From: Desulfomicrobium sp. ZS1
GTDB lineage: Bacteria; Desulfobacterota; Desulfovibrionia; Desulfovibrionales; Desulfomicrobiaceae
Length of the DNA: 64,000 bases
Direction of reading: 5' to 3'
NCBI RefSeq assembly: GCF_024204645.1
Contig: NZ_CP100351.1
Location: 2,692,001 to 2,756,000, forward strand
Part shown: positions 20,163 to 29,983 of the stretch, piece after piece
Layout of the letters: every line of letters begins with the position of its first letter
How positions within the stretch are numbered: the first letter of the stretch is position 1
The notes under the pieces: model-generated
What the model was told of the DNA's origin: nothing
Database searches by the model: none
The model's input: only the letters and a program-made list of their open reading frames with translations
Made by a program: the position numbers and the translations under genes

Positions 20163-22337
20163 CTAGATTTGAACCTCTTTTGCCAGGCGCACGGCCAGAG
20201 ACGTATGACGTTGCCGCCCGCGCTCGTTGCCCAGGCCCATGTGCATGGCGCGGCGCGAGCCCATGAGTACGGCCAGCTTCCGGGCCCTGGTCAATCCGGT
20301 GTAGATGAGATTTCTTTGCAGGAGCATGTAGTGTTGCGAGACCACCGGCATGACCACGGCCGGATACTCGCTGCCCTGGCTCTTGTGCACGCTGATGGCG
20401 TAGGCCAGACCGATCTCGTCGAGTTCGTCGAACCCGTACTCCACGTCCCGGCCATCGAATTCCGCATGCAGGGTTTCGTCTTCGGTGTCGATAGCGAGGA
20501 TGCGGCCAAGATCGCCGTTGAAGACTTCCTTGTCGTAGTTGTTCCGGAGTTGCAGAATGCGGTCCCCGACCCGGTAAGCACGCTGGCCGCGCACCAGTTC
20601 CCGGCCATCCGGATTGAGACGTTCCTGCAGCAGGCGGTTCAGGGCCACGGTACCGACCTCGCCCTTGTGCATGGGAGTGAGCACCTGCACGTCGGTCATG
20701 GGATCAAGTCCGTACGCTTCGGGGATGCGTTCGCAGACCATGCGCAGGACCAGGGCCTGCAGTTCAATGAGATTCTCCTTCTCGACCCAAAAAAAATCGG
20801 CCTTGGGCGGAGCCTCCGGGCTGCCGAGGGGAAACTCGCCCTCGTTGATGCGGTGGGCATTGACCACGATCATGCTCTCCCGCGCCTGACGGTAGATGTG
20901 CGTCAGGCGCACGGCGGGAATCACGCCGCTCTCGATCATGTCGCCCAGCACGTTGCCCGCGCCCACAGACGGCAGCTGGTTCTCGTCGCCGACGAAAACC
21001 AGGCGGCAGGTCAGGGGCAGGGCGCGCAACAGCGACAGGCACAGACCGCAGTCGAGCATGGAGACCTCGTCCACGACCATGACGTCGGCGGAGAGTTTCT
21101 TCTCCTCGTTGAACTCGAAACCCGTGGCCGGCTGATAACGCAGCAGGCGGTGCAGGGTCGTGGCCGTGAACCCGGTGGCCTCGGCCAGCCTTTTGGCGGC
21201 CCGGCCCGTGGGCGCGGCCAGGGAAATCTTCAGCCCCAGGGCTTTCAAGGCCCGCACCACGACACGGGTGATGGTCGTCTTGCCCGTACCCGGTCCGCCG
21301 GTAATGATGGACACCTTGTGCCCGCAGGCCGACTCCACCGCCGCGCGCTGCTCTTCCGACAGGGTCAGGGACTGACGCTGCTCCTCACGCTCCACGGCTT
21401 TTGATATTTTCTGCGGGTCGAGACGGCTGACATGATCCAGAAGCCCCTGCAAACGCGACGCGATCTCACGCTCGGTACGGTAGAAATAGGTCAGAAAAAC
21501 GGCCTCGGCCACGCCCTTCTCCGGCAAGGGCTCGATCAGCAGCCGCTTGCGCTCGGCCAGGGCCTCGATCTGCTCCTCGATCAGCTCCAGGTCATGGCAG
21601 CCCAGCAGCTTGGCCGACTCCTCCGCCAGCGTGGAGCGCGGCAGAAACATGTGCCCCGCCCCATCCGCCGCCTGGCGCAGGCAGTATTCCACCCCGGCCT
21701 CCAGACGCTGGGGCGCGTCCTCGGCAAAACCGAGCTTGAGCGCCACCTCGTCGGCGGTGCGGAACCCGATGCCGTGGATATCGTAGGCCAAGTCGTAGGG
21801 ATTGGCCCGCAGGCGCTGCACGGCGTTGACCCCGTAATGACGGAAGATGCGATGGGCGAAGGTCGTGGCCACGCCGTGGGTCTGCAGAAAGAGCATCAGC
21901 CCGCGCACTTCCCGCTTCTCCTGCCAGGACGAGACAATGGTCTTTAATTTGGCCGGACCGATGCCCTCCACTTCCAGCAGCTGCTCAGGGTCCGAATCCA
22001 TGATGTCGAGAATCTGACTGCCGAAGCGGCTGATCATACGATCGGCGGTTTTCTCGCCGATGCCTTTGACCGCGCCGGAGCCCAAAAAACGGCGAATGCC
22101 GTTTATGGACGCAGGCAGAAGATGCTCGCAGGAATCCGCCTTGAACTGCCGTCCGAACTTGGGGTGCTCGACCCACTCGCCGGTCATGCGCAGGGATTCA
22201 CCTGGGGCCACATCGCCCAGCAGCCCGACCACATTGACCTGGCCGGGCTCGGACGGCGAATCCAGCCGCGCGATGACGTACCCGTTTTCGGGATTGTGGT
22301 AGACGACGGTAATGACTTCGCCCTGTATGCTGCACAT
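20163..22337 (-). CDS. recD2: RecD2-family ATP-dependent helicase
   Basis: A 724-residue SF1B 5'-3' DNA helicase of the stand-alone RecD2 type. An extended N-terminal region with helix-hairpin-helix motifs (GSGAVKGIGEKTADRMI and the VEGIGPAKLKTI repeat) precedes the motor. Walker A is GGPGTGKTT (Lys near 353), Walker B is VMVDEVSMLD, and late motifs include VHKSQGSEYPAVVMPV and YTGLTRAR. The N-terminus matches the family. It is followed in the same direction by nothing coding until tRNA-Leu and is 4 bases downstream of recR, so it is the last gene of the dnaX-ebfC-recR-recD2 run. Confidence 0.94.
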   Translation of the reverse strand: MCSIQGEVITVVYHNPENGYVIARLDSPSEPGQVNVVGLLGDVAPGESLRMTGEWVEHPKFGRQFKADSCEHLLPASINGIRRFLGSGAVKGIGEKTADRMISRFGSQILDIMDSDPEQLLEVEGIGPAKLKTIVSSWQEKREVRGLMLFLQTHGVATTFAHRIFRHYGVNAVQRLRANPYDLAYDIHGIGFRTADEVALKLGFAEDAPQRLEAGVEYCLRQAADGAGHMFLPRSTLAEESAKLLGCHDLELIEEQIEALAERKRLLIEPLPEKGVAEAVFLTYFYRTEREIASRLQGLLDHVSRLDPQKISKAVEREEQRQSLTLSEEQRAAVESACGHKVSIITGGPGTGKTTITRVVVRALKALGLKISLAAPTGRAAKRLAEATGFTATTLHRLLRYQPATGFEFNEEKKLSADVMVVDEVSMLDCGLCLSLLRALPLTCRLVFVGDENQLPSVGAGNVLGDMIESGVIPAVRLTHIYRQARESMIVVNAHRINEGEFPLGSPEAPPKADFFWVEKENLIELQALVLRMVCERIPEAYGLDPMTDVQVLTPMHKGEVGTVALNRLLQERLNPDGRELVRGQRAYRVGDRILQLRNNYDKEVFNGDLGRILAIDTEDETLHAEFDGRDVEYGFDELDEIGLAYAISVHKSQGSEYPAVVMPVVSQHYMLLQRNLIYTGLTRARKLAVLMGSRRAMHMGLGNERGRQRHTSLAVRLAKEVQI

Positions 22338-22341
22338 GGGG

Positions 22342-22947
22342 CTACAGGGACTGCCTGTGTTTGAGGGACTGTTTCAGGGTTTCGCGGTCCACGTATTTGA
22401 TCTCCGAGCCCAGCGGAATGCCCTGGGCCAGACGGGTCACGGCAACGTCCGGAAAACTGCGCATCAGCAGGTTGTGCACATAGGACCCCGTGGCTTCGGC
22501 CTCCATGGTCGAGCCCAGGGCCAGGATGACTTCGCGCACCTGCCCCTCGCGCAGGATGGATTCGAGCTTGTCCATCTCGAGCGTCCTGGCATCAATTCCG
22601 TCCAGAGGAGAAAGCAAGCCGCCCAGGATCAGATAGCGGCCCTTGAAGATGCCGGATTCCTCCATGACCATGAGGCTGTCCCATTCCGAGACCAGGCAGA
22701 GCTGCTCCGGCGTCCGCTTGGGATCTGCGCAGAGATGGCAGGGATCGCTGTCGGCCAGGCCGCAGCATCGCGAGCAGATATGTAGGGCGCTGCGCAGGCC
22801 CTCGATGTCCCGACCAAAGGAACGCACGGATTCCTCGGGCCATTTGAGCAGGGTCAGGGCCATGCGCAAGGCGCTTTTCGGCCCCACCCCGGGCAGGGCC
22901 GAAAACTGATCAACTATCTTTTGCAAAGGGGCGGGAAGGCGCTGCAC
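22342..22947 (-). CDS. recR: Recombination protein RecR
   Basis: A 201-residue DNA-repair protein that loads RecA with RecF/RecO. The helix-hairpin-helix LPGVGPKSALRMA is near residues 18-30. The C4 zinc finger spans about 58-73 (CSRCCGLADSDPCHLC), and a TOPRIM domain follows (LVVSEWDSLM-like LVSEWDSLMVMEESG). Tight spacing to ebfC and recD2 makes an operon very likely, the usual dnaX-ebfC-recR arrangement. Confidence 0.96.
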   Translation of the reverse strand: MQRLPAPLQKIVDQFSALPGVGPKSALRMALTLLKWPEESVRSFGRDIEGLRSALHICSRCCGLADSDPCHLCADPKRTPEQLCLVSEWDSLMVMEESGIFKGRYLILGGLLSPLDGIDARTLEMDKLESILREGQVREVILALGSTMEAEATGSYVHNLLMRSFPDVAVTRLAQGIPLGSEIKYVDRETLKQSLKHRQSL

Positions 22948-22956
22948 TGATACTCC

Positions 22957-23253
22957 CTAGAAAAGGCCGGGGATCTTCATCCCGCCGGTGATCTGGGCCA
23001 TCTCGCCCTGCATCAGGTCCTTGCCCTTCTTCAAAGCTTCGTTGACCGCGGCGAGGACCATGTCCTGGAGCATTTCCACGTCTTCGAGCACGGCCGGATC
23101 GATAACCACCGACAATACCTCGCCGGAGCAGGTCGCCTTGACCGTGACCATGCCACCGCCAACGCTGGCCTCCACTTCCTTCTTGCCTATCTCTTCCTGG
23201 GTGCGCAGCATCTTCTTCTGCATCATCTGCGCCTGTCTGATAAGTTCGTTCAT
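22957..23253 (-). CDS. ebfC: YbaB/EbfC family nucleoid-associated protein
   Basis: A 98-residue dimeric DNA-binding protein. It has the family's N-terminal helix (MNELIRQAQMMQKKMLRTQEE), the GGGMVTV strand and the AVNEALKKGKDLMQGEM helix. Its ATG overlaps the dnaX stop as ATGA, showing translational coupling. Confidence 0.93.
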   Translation of the reverse strand: MNELIRQAQMMQKKMLRTQEEIGKKEVEASVGGGMVTVKATCSGEVLSVVIDPAVLEDVEMLQDMVLAAVNEALKKGKDLMQGEMAQITGGMKIPGLF

Positions 23254-25130
23254 ATCTCGCTCTCCTTGGAATTTCCGTTTGCTGGGGGCCGGACCTCGAC
23301 AATCCGGGCCTGAAATTTTTCCTGAGCCTCACGCACCACGGGATCGGCCAGCGCCAGCTCGCGCAATTCGGTGCGGGTCTTGCGCACCGACTCCGCCGGG
23401 GTATCAACCCGCACGACCACCCCCGGGCCGAAATAGGAACGCGCCGCTTCCGTCAGCAAAGGCATGCTGGCTTTTAAGCGGTCGCACAAAAAAATATGCT
23501 GGCTGGTCAACACGAGCTCCGCGCCCTGGAGCTCCCCCTGCGCCTTGTCCAGACCGGGCAGAGGCTTTGCCCCTTCCCCCCGCTTGGCGCAAAAAGCCAC
23601 AAATCCGGCCCAGTTCCTGGGACCGGCAGGCGCGGCCTGTGCGACAGGCGCGGCCTGGGCGACAGACGCGGGCTGGGCGACAGACGCGGCCTGGGCGACA
23701 GACGCGGGCTGGGCGACAGACGCGGCCTGGGCGACAGACGCGGGCTGGGCGACAGACGCGGCCTGGGCGACAGACGCGGACTGGGCGACGGGCGCGGCCT
23801 GCGTGGCGGAGCTGGGCGGAACAGCGCCGGGACCATCGGCCCGGCTTTTGAAATCAGCCTGCCCTTCCCGCAGCGTAACCGTCGACGCCGGAGGCTGCGA
23901 GGCAGGGCGCGCCGGCGCGGAAACGGACCGGGGCGAAACGGACGGGGCCTGAAGGCGGGGCGGGGCGGGGCGCCCCGGAGCAGCTCCGCGGCCGGGATCG
24001 CCGCCGGGGCGGGCGTCACCGGCACCCATGGCCAAAAGATCCGGCAGGCAAGCCAGATTGAGGAGCAGGAGTTCCAGGGCCAGGGCCGGCTCCATGCTGG
24101 TCAGCACCTTGCGCTGGCTGTCCATGGTCATCTGCCAGGCCGCGTGCAAATGCCCAAGGGAAAAGCCGGGCGCGACAGCGGCCCAGATGTCCACCTCTTC
24201 GGCCGGCAGATCGATGATGCTTCGCGCGGCGTCACCCATTTGGTGCAGCAGAAAAAGATTGCGCCAGCATCCGGCCAGCTCGCGCAGGAAGAAACCCAGG
24301 TCCACGCCCTGGTCCAGGATCTGGGTCAGCAGGGCGTGCAGGCCTTGCAGGTCGCGGGACTGCACGCATTCGATCAGGCGCACGAAGACCTCTCCCCCGG
24401 CCAGGCCCAGCACCTCGCGCACGTCGGCCAGGGTCAGGGAATCGGAACCCAGGGCCATGACCTGACCCAAAAGCGACATGCCGTCGCGCACCGATCCGGC
24501 CCCGCGCCGGGCGACAAGAGTCACGGCGGAAGGCTCGGCCGGAAAGGATTCACGTTTGAGCACACCATCGAGATGCCGCACCAGTTCGGCCTGCGGCAGA
24601 CGCTTGAAGACGAAATGCTGGCAGCGACTGATGATGGTCTGAGGAAATTTTTCCGGCTCCGTGGTGGCCATGATGAAGGTCACGTGGCCGGGCGGTTCTT
24701 CGAGGGTTTTCAGGAGCGCGTTGAAGGCCTGCTTGGAGAGCATGTGCGCTTCGTCGATGATGATGACCTTGTAGCGGCATTCAAGGGGCGCGTAGCCCAC
24801 GTCCTCTTTCAGGCGGCGGACATTGTCCACTCCGGTGTTGGAGGCGCCGTCGATCTCGACCACGTCCACAGCCGAACCGAGTGTGATCTGACGGCAGATC
24901 GAACACTGGTTGCAGGGCTCGGAGGCGGGGCCATTCTGACAGTTCAGGGCCTTGGCGAAGATCCGCGCCAGAGTGGTCTTGCCCACCCCGCGCGTCCCGC
25001 TGAACAGATAGGCCGGCGCGACCCGTCCGGTGGACGCAGCCCGGGAAAGGATGCGCTTGACAGCGTCCTGGCCGGCCACTTCTGCAAAACTCTGAGGGCG
25101 GTAACGGGCGGTAAGGCTTTCCTGGCTCAT
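23250..25130 (-). CDS. dnaX: DNA polymerase III subunits gamma/tau
   Basis: A 626-residue clamp-loader ATPase. The family start ARYRPQSFAEVAGQD is followed by Walker A GTRGVGKT (45-52), four zinc cysteines (64, 73, 76, 79), Walker B VIIIDEAHMLS and the sensor ATTEPEKFPQTI. A long Pro/Ala-rich linker (about 375-510) includes an 18-bp DNA repeat array encoding alternating QAASVA/QPASVA units. A conserved C-terminal domain follows. I saw no A-AAA-AAG slip site, so only the long form is expected. Confidence 0.95.
   Translation of the reverse strand: MSQESLTARYRPQSFAEVAGQDAVKRILSRAASTGRVAPAYLFSGTRGVGKTTLARIFAKALNCQNGPASEPCNQCSICRQITLGSAVDVVEIDGASNTGVDNVRRLKEDVGYAPLECRYKVIIIDEAHMLSKQAFNALLKTLEEPPGHVTFIMATTEPEKFPQTIISRCQHFVFKRLPQAELVRHLDGVLKRESFPAEPSAVTLVARRGAGSVRDGMSLLGQVMALGSDSLTLADVREVLGLAGGEVFVRLIECVQSRDLQGLHALLTQILDQGVDLGFFLRELAGCWRNLFLLHQMGDAARSIIDLPAEEVDIWAAVAPGFSLGHLHAAWQMTMDSQRKVLTSMEPALALELLLLNLACLPDLLAMGAGDARPGGDPGRGAAPGRPAPPRLQAPSVSPRSVSAPARPASQPPASTVTLREGQADFKSRADGPGAVPPSSATQAAPVAQSASVAQAASVAQPASVAQAASVAQPASVAQAASVAQPASVAQAAPVAQAAPAGPRNWAGFVAFCAKRGEGAKPLPGLDKAQGELQGAELVLTSQHIFLCDRLKASMPLLTEAARSYFGPGVVVRVDTPAESVRKTRTELRELALADPVVREAQEKFQARIVEVRPPANGNSKESEI
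23627..23802 (-). repeat. 18-bp tandem repeat array inside dnaX
   Basis: About nine to ten copies of an 18-bp unit (GCGACAGACGCGGCCTGG and near variants, alternating in a 36-bp supercycle). They encode SVAQAA/SVAQPA repeats in the tau linker. The reading frame is kept (18 is a multiple of 3), so copy-number changes would only alter linker length. Confidence 0.9.
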
Positions 25131-25212
25131 GGTACGTGGAGGGGGTGCGGAAGTTCATGAAACGCCGGGCCCCGCAAGGCGGAACCCGGCATGCGTCCAA
25201 GGATCGAAAGGC

Positions 25213-26136
25213 CTAGATCGTGTAACGGGCCAGCCACTTTCCGTACTTCGGATTGTCGCCGCGCAGCAGCTTGAAGTAGGCGTCCTGCAAGGCCGCCGTG
25301 ACCGGGCCGCGACTGCCCTGGCCGATGGTGCGGCGGTCGATTTCGCGGATGGGCGTGACCTCCGCCGCGGTGCCGGTGAAAAAGGCCTCGTCGGCGCAGT
25401 ACAGTTCGTCACGGGTGAAACGTTCCTCGACGACGGTGTAGCCGAGATCCTCGGCCAGGATCATAAGCGTCTCGCGGGTGATGCCGGCCAGGATGGAACC
25501 CAGGGGCGGAGTCTTGACCACGCCGTTTCGGACCATGAAGATGTTTTCCCCGGTGGCCTCGGACACGTACCCTTCGGCGTCGAGCATGAGAGCCTCGTGA
25601 TAGCCGTCGGCCAGGGCCTCGCGCTTGGCCAGCACGGAGTTGACGTAGTTACCGCAGGTCTTGGCCTTGGTCATCATGACGTTGACGTGGTGCCGGGTGA
25701 AAGTCGAGGTCTTGATGCGGATGCCTTTCTCCAGGGCTTCGGCGCCAAGATACGCGCCCCACGGCCAAGTGGCGATGATGGTCTGGATGGGGTTGTCGGC
25801 GGGATAGACGCCCATGGCTCCGGCGCCGATGAAGCACAGGGGCCGGACGTAACCTTCAGGTTGGCGATTGGCTTTCAAGGTGTCGATGATGGCGTCGAAA
25901 ATCTGCTGCTGCGTGAAGGGGATAACCATCTCGTTGATCTTGGCCGACAGAAAGAGCCGCTCCACATGCTCCTGCAGCCGGAATACGGCCGAGCTTCCGT
26001 CGGAACACACGTAGCAGCGGATGCCCTCGAAAACGCCCACGCCGTAATGCAGGGTGTGGGTCAGAACGTGGACCTGCGCCTCGTCCCAGGGCACGAGCTT
26101 ACCATCGAACCAAATCTTGTCAGCTTTCTGAACCAT
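25213..26136 (-). CDS. ilvE: Branched-chain amino acid aminotransferase
   Basis: A 307-residue fold-type IV PLP enzyme interconverting Leu/Ile/Val and their 2-oxoacids. Family landmarks are [13 protein letters not shown], the PLP-lysine segment KAKTCGNY (Lys near 159), [10 protein letters not shown] and a [10 protein letters not shown] phosphate-binding loop. ATG 26136 is preceded by AAGGAGGATGT. A hairpin (arms 25164-25169 and 25185-25190, with an inner stem) lies after its stop, in the gap to dnaX. A second class-IV enzyme is present at 36502-37587. Confidence 0.93.
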   Translation of the reverse strand: MVQKADKIWFDGKLVPWDEAQVHVLTHTLHYGVGVFEGIRCYVCSDGSSAVFRLQEHVERLFLSAKINEMVIPFTQQQIFDAIIDTLKANRQPEGYVRPLCFIGAGAMGVYPADNPIQTIIATWPWGAYLGAEALEKGIRIKTSTFTRHHVNVMMTKAKTCGNYVNSVLAKREALADGYHEALMLDAEGYVSEATGENIFMVRNGVVKTPPLGSILAGITRETLMILAEDLGYTVVEERFTRDELYCADEAFFTGTAAEVTPIREIDRRTIGQGSRGPVTAALQDAYFKLLRGDNPKYGKWLARYTI

Positions 26137-26253
26137 ACATCCTCCTTCATATGGGCGTCTTTTTATAGCCCTGGACACGTGGTCCGGGGCGTGGACGGAC
26201 ACTAGGACATGGCCAAAGCCCGGTCAAGGGAGCCCGGTCAAGGGAGCCTTGTC

Positions 26254-27591
26254 CTACTTGCCTTTTTCGTTGTCGTGGCTGGAACGGAAGACCATGCGGA
26301 TGGGCGTCTTGTCCATGCGGAAGACCTTGCGCAGCTGATTTTCCAGATAGCGCACGTAACTGCCGTGAAAGAGCTTCTCGTCGTTGACGAAGAAGACAAA
26401 GGTCGGCGGCCGGGAGTCGGCCTGGGTCATGTAGTAGATCTTGCCCCGGCGACCGCCCATGACCGGCGGCTGATGCCGTTCGGTGACCATCTTGACCAGG
26501 CGGTTGAGTTCGCCCGTGGTCACGCGCTGGCCGCACTGCTCCCAGAGCTTCTCGATCAGGGGCAAAAGCCCGCCCAGCCCCGCCATGGACACGGACGAGG
26601 AATAGAGCACCGGCACATGGGCACAAAAAGCGAACTGGTCCACCAGATCCTTCTTGGTCTTGGCCAGCTGATCTTTGCTCAAGAGGTCGATCTTGTTGAC
26701 GACGATGACAAAGGGAATCTTCTCCGTGTCCAGAAAGGACAACAGCCGCTTGTCCTGCCCGACCACGCCGTCCATGATGTCGAGCACCAGCACGACCACG
26801 TCGGCCTGCTTGGCGGCCTGCATGGAATGCACGACGCTGAAATATTCCAGGGAATCGATGACCTTGGACTTGCGGCGCACCCCGGCGGTGTCCACAAAGG
26901 TGTAGGTCTTGCCCCCGCGCTGCACGGTTACGTCCACGCAGTCGCGGGTGGTGCCGGCCTCGGCGCTGACCATGAGCCGGTTCTTGCCCAGAAGCGCGTT
27001 GATGGTCGAGGACTTGCCCGCGTTGGGGCGGCCAAGCAGGGCGATCTTGAGGCCTCCCTGAGGCTGCTCGACGTTTTCGCACTCATCCTTCGGCAGCGCT
27101 GTCTCGATCATCTCACGCAGATCGCCCATGCCGAAGCCATGGGAGGCGGACACGCACTGCAGGGGAAAGCCCAGACTGTAAAAATCGGCCGCCAGGGTCT
27201 CCTCCTGCTCGGGGCCATCCACCTTGTTGACGAGGACGCGCACTTCCTTGCCGCTCTGGCGCAGATACTGCCCGACCTGTTCGTCCTGGGGGTGCAACCC
27301 GGTCCGACCGTCGACAATGAACAGGATCAGATCCGCCCCGGCCATGGCCTCACGGGCCTGGTCGAAGATGCTGATCTCGATCTCGTCGCTGGAATCAGGG
27401 ACCAGGCCGCCCGTGTCGATCAGCATGTACGAACGCGTTTCGCCGCGCACCTCGCTGAAGATGCTGTCCCGGGTCACGCCGGCCATGTCGTGGGTAATGG
27501 AGACCCGCCTTTTGATGAGGCGGTTGAAAAGAGTGGATTTGCCCACGTTGGGACGCCCGATAAGGGCCACCATGGGAAGGTGCTGGTTCAT
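26254..27591 (-). CDS. der: Ribosome-assembly GTPase Der (EngA)
   Basis: A 445-residue protein with two tandem GTPase domains: G1 motifs GRPNVGKST (about 12-20) and GRPNAGKSS (about 185-193), G3 DTGG and DTAG, and G4 NKVD and NKID. A C-terminal KH-like domain follows. It assists 50S subunit maturation. Its ATG overlaps the mtnA stop by 4 bases, so the two genes are coupled. Confidence 0.96.
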   Translation of the reverse strand: MNQHLPMVALIGRPNVGKSTLFNRLIKRRVSITHDMAGVTRDSIFSEVRGETRSYMLIDTGGLVPDSSDEIEISIFDQAREAMAGADLILFIVDGRTGLHPQDEQVGQYLRQSGKEVRVLVNKVDGPEQEETLAADFYSLGFPLQCVSASHGFGMGDLREMIETALPKDECENVEQPQGGLKIALLGRPNAGKSSTINALLGKNRLMVSAEAGTTRDCVDVTVQRGGKTYTFVDTAGVRRKSKVIDSLEYFSVVHSMQAAKQADVVVLVLDIMDGVVGQDKRLLSFLDTEKIPFVIVVNKIDLLSKDQLAKTKKDLVDQFAFCAHVPVLYSSSVSMAGLGGLLPLIEKLWEQCGQRVTTGELNRLVKMVTERHQPPVMGGRRGKIYYMTQADSRPPTFVFFVNDEKLFHGSYVRYLENQLRKVFRMDKTPIRMVFRSSHDNEKGK

Positions 27592-28634
27592 AATCTTGGG
27601 TCCTGGCCGATGATCTCGGCGATACTCGATGTGTAGGGCGGGGAAAGAACCCCGCGTTCAGTGATGATGCCCGTGATCAGCGAATGATCCGTGACATCGA
27701 ATGCAAAATTGAAAACCGGGACTCCGTCGGGGGTTATCTGCGTACTTCCCACATGGGTCACTTCCAGGGGCGTGCGATCCTCGATGGGGATGAGACTGCC
27801 GTCGGGCGTGGCCAGATCGAAGGTGGAGCTGGGCGCGGCCACGTAGAAAGGAATGCCGTAATACCGGGCCAGGATAGCCACGCCAGAGGTGCCGATCTTG
27901 TTGGCCACGTCGCCATTAGCGACGATGCGATCCGCCCCGACCACGACCTTGTGTACCAGCCCGCGTTTCATGAGCAGCGAACAGGCGTTGTCGCAGGCCA
28001 CGGTGACGGGGATGGAATCCTTGTGCAGTTCATAGGCGGTCAAACGCGCGCCCTGCAGAAAGGGCCGGGTCTCGTTGGCGATGACGGAAATTTTCTTGCC
28101 CATGTCCACCGCGCCCCGGATCACGCCCAGGGCCGTGCCGTACCCGGCCGTGGCCAGGGCCCCGGCGTTGCAGTGGGTCATGACCGTGTCGCCGTCGGCC
28201 AGCAAAGCCCCGCCGAAACGGCCCATGGCCTTGTTCATGGCGATGTCCTCGGCGTGGAGCTTCATGGCCAGAGCCGACCAGACCTCGCCCAGTTCGCGCG
28301 GGTCCTGGATGCCTGCTCCGGCCTCGCGCATCACGCCCACGGCCCAGGCCAGATTGACCGCCGTGGGCCGGGCCTGGGCCAGCATGGAAAGCAGGCGCTC
28401 AAGCTCATTACGCCAATACGCCCCCGCCGCCATGGCCTGCTTCAGCGCTATGCGGCAACCGTAAGCGGCACTGACGCCAATGGCAGGCGCCCCGCGCACG
28501 ACCATGGTCTGCAGGGCGTAGATGACGTCCTCCACCGTGCGGCAGGGATAAGTCTCTTCCACCAGGGGCAGTTTGCGCTGGTCAAGGAGTAGGAGGGCGC
28601 AGGCATCGGCATCAAACTGAATGTGATCTTCCAT
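27588..28634 (-). CDS. mtnA: S-methyl-5-thioribose-1-phosphate isomerase
   Basis: A 348-residue eIF2B-like enzyme of the methionine salvage pathway, converting methylthioribose-1-phosphate to methylthioribulose-1-phosphate. Visible are [13 protein letters not shown], the catalytic Cys region [18 protein letters not shown] (Cys155) and [17 protein letters not shown] with the catalytic Asp. No other mtn genes are in the window. The 5' leader carries an unusual repeat/hairpin. It overlaps der by 4 bases. Confidence 0.92.
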   Translation of the reverse strand: MEDHIQFDADACALLLLDQRKLPLVEETYPCRTVEDVIYALQTMVVRGAPAIGVSAAYGCRIALKQAMAAGAYWRNELERLLSMLAQARPTAVNLAWAVGVMREAGAGIQDPRELGEVWSALAMKLHAEDIAMNKAMGRFGGALLADGDTVMTHCNAGALATAGYGTALGVIRGAVDMGKKISVIANETRPFLQGARLTAYELHKDSIPVTVACDNACSLLMKRGLVHKVVVGADRIVANGDVANKIGTSGVAILARYYGIPFYVAAPSSTFDLATPDGSLIPIEDRTPLEVTHVGSTQITPDGVPVFNFAFDVTDHSLITGIITERGVLSPPYTSSIAEIIGQDPRL

Positions 28635-28648
28635 GGAGTTCCTCTTAA

Positions 28649-28717
28649 AAAATGGGACCTATGGGGCCTATGGGACGCATGGGGTATCTTTTTTATACGT
28701 CCCATAGGTCCCATTTT
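28649..28717 (-). promoter_or_regulatory. 9-nt repeat hairpins in the mtnA leader, attenuator-like
   Basis: Three 9-nt repeats (GGGACCTAT, GGGGCCTAT, GGGACGCAT on the plus strand) face inverted copies at 28698-28717. On the minus-strand transcript the first arm (28698-28717) can pair with 28667-28677 (11 bp) or with 28649-28665 (17 bp, followed by a U-run at 28647-28652). The two pairings exclude each other. The second resembles a terminator 15 bases before the mtnA start. Confidence 0.5.
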
Positions 28718-28729
28718 CTTCTCTTCCCC

Positions 28730-28762
28730 AAAAAAAACCGGACCACCAAGCAGCCCGGTTTT
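28730..28762 (-). terminator. Intrinsic terminator of the parvulin gene
   Basis: On the minus strand AAAACCGG (28755-28762) pairs with CCGGTTTT (28734-28741), followed by a U8 run. It lies 27 bases after the parvulin stop codon. Confidence 0.8.
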
Positions 28763-28788
28763 CACAGACAGGCTCAGCGCCCTGCCTT

Positions 28789-29070
28789 TTAGGAGCGCTC
28801 GGTCACTTCCACCAGGTGAAAGCCGAACTGAGTCTTGACCGGTCCGTGCACGACGCCGACGGCCTCGTTGAAGCAAACCTGGTCGAATTCTGCCACCATC
28901 TGACCGGGACCGAATGTGCCCAGATCTCCGCCGCGCTTGCCGGACGGGCACTGTGAATAATTGCGGGCGATCTCGGCGAAATCTCCGCCCTCTTCGGTGA
29001 TCTTCTTTTTCAGAGCCTGGCAAACCTCTTCGGTTGCCACCAGAATGTGACGGGCACGTGCTTTGGCCAT
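28789..29070 (-). CDS. Parvulin-type peptidyl-prolyl isomerase (PpiC-like)
   Basis: A 93-residue single-domain cytoplasmic parvulin. It has the full family pattern ARHILVATEE, the PSGKRGGDLGTFGPGQM loop, F-x-x-A VGVVHGPVKTQFGFHLVEV. ATG 29070 follows AAGGAGAG. There is no signal peptide. The gene has its own terminator and lies between korAB and mtnA. Confidence 0.93.
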   Translation of the reverse strand: MAKARARHILVATEEVCQALKKKITEEGGDFAEIARNYSQCPSGKRGGDLGTFGPGQMVAEFDQVCFNEAVGVVHGPVKTQFGFHLVEVTERS

Positions 29071-29137
29071 GGAACTCTCCTTCGTTTTTTTTGTGGCCCT
29101 ACCCGTATGCCCGCCACTTGGCAAGACGCTCCCGGGG

Positions 29138-29983
29138 TCAGGCATAGGCGAGCATGCACCGCTTCACGGCCGCCATGTCCACCGCCTTGCGATACAGAGC
29201 GCCGTCTGCGCACTGCGGAAGCATCGTGTCCTTGGAAGGCCGCTCCTCGCGAAACAGCACGCCGATGGGAATTTCCTCACCGAAAGTCTGGGCCACGGTC
29301 ATGGCGGTGGCCCAATCCTTGGGATCATGGCTCACTTCCTTGCACCTGGCCTTGTACCAGGCAAAGGTGTTGACCTTGTTGAACGAAATGCAGGGCGAGT
29401 GCATGTCCACCAGGGCGAAGCCGGGATGCCGCATGGCCTGCACGATGGTCTGCACGGCATGCTCATGAAACCCCGAGAAGGTCCGGGCCACGAAACCGGC
29501 GCGCATGGCCACGGCCACGGCCACCGGATTGAAGGGCTGATCGACCACCCCGAGAGGGTTGTTCTTGGTCACATGCCCGGTCATGGTCGTGGGGCTCGAT
29601 TGCCCCTTGGTCAGGCCGTAGATCTGATTGTCATGCACGATGAGGGTGATGTTCACGTTGCGGCGGATGGCGGCCAGGAAATGGTTGCCGCCCTCGCCGT
29701 AGGTGCAGCCGTCACCCGACTCCACCAGCACGGTCATCTCCGGATGGGCCAGCTTGATGGCCTGGGCCGGAGACAGGGCCCGTCCGTGCAGCCCGTTGAA
29801 ACCGTTACATTTGAGATAATGCACGATCTTGGCCGCCTGGCCGATGCCGGAGACCATCACGAACTGATGCGGCAAAATGCCCTGATCGGCCAAGGCTTCC
29901 TTGACGGCCACGAGCACGTCATGATTGCCGCAGCCGGGACACCAGCTGGTCTTGAATTCGCCGTAGGTCTTGATGTCGATCAT
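29138..29983 (-). CDS. korB: 2-oxoacid:ferredoxin oxidoreductase beta subunit (KorB-like)
   Basis: A 281-residue thiamine-pyrophosphate subunit. CPGCGNHD (Cys15, Cys18) near the N-terminus is a cluster ligand motif. GDGCTYGEGGNH...N is the TPP/Mg site. With its alpha partner it should oxidise a 2-oxoacid, most likely 2-oxoglutarate, with CoA and ferredoxin. Only one four-Fe cluster is expected because no ferredoxin-like delta subunit is encoded nearby. Its start overlaps the alpha stop by 4 bases. Specificity (2-oxoglutarate versus other oxoacids) is inferred from the subunit architecture. Confidence 0.88.
   Translation of the reverse strand: MIDIKTYGEFKTSWCPGCGNHDVLVAVKEALADQGILPHQFVMVSGIGQAAKIVHYLKCNGFNGLHGRALSPAQAIKLAHPEMTVLVESGDGCTYGEGGNHFLAAIRRNVNITLIVHDNQIYGLTKGQSSPTTMTGHVTKNNPLGVVDQPFNPVAVAVAMRAGFVARTFSGFHEHAVQTIVQAMRHPGFALVDMHSPCISFNKVNTFAWYKARCKEVSHDPKDWATAMTVAQTFGEEIPIGVLFREERPSKDTMLPQCADGALYRKAVDMAAVKRCMLAYA

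Noticed and set aside
23627-23802. CRISPR-like regular repeats
   Set aside because: Units are 18 bp, contiguous without unique spacers, and in frame within dnaX.
23250-25130. Programmed frameshift in dnaX
   Set aside because: No A-AAA-AAG slippery heptamer was seen in the coding strand.
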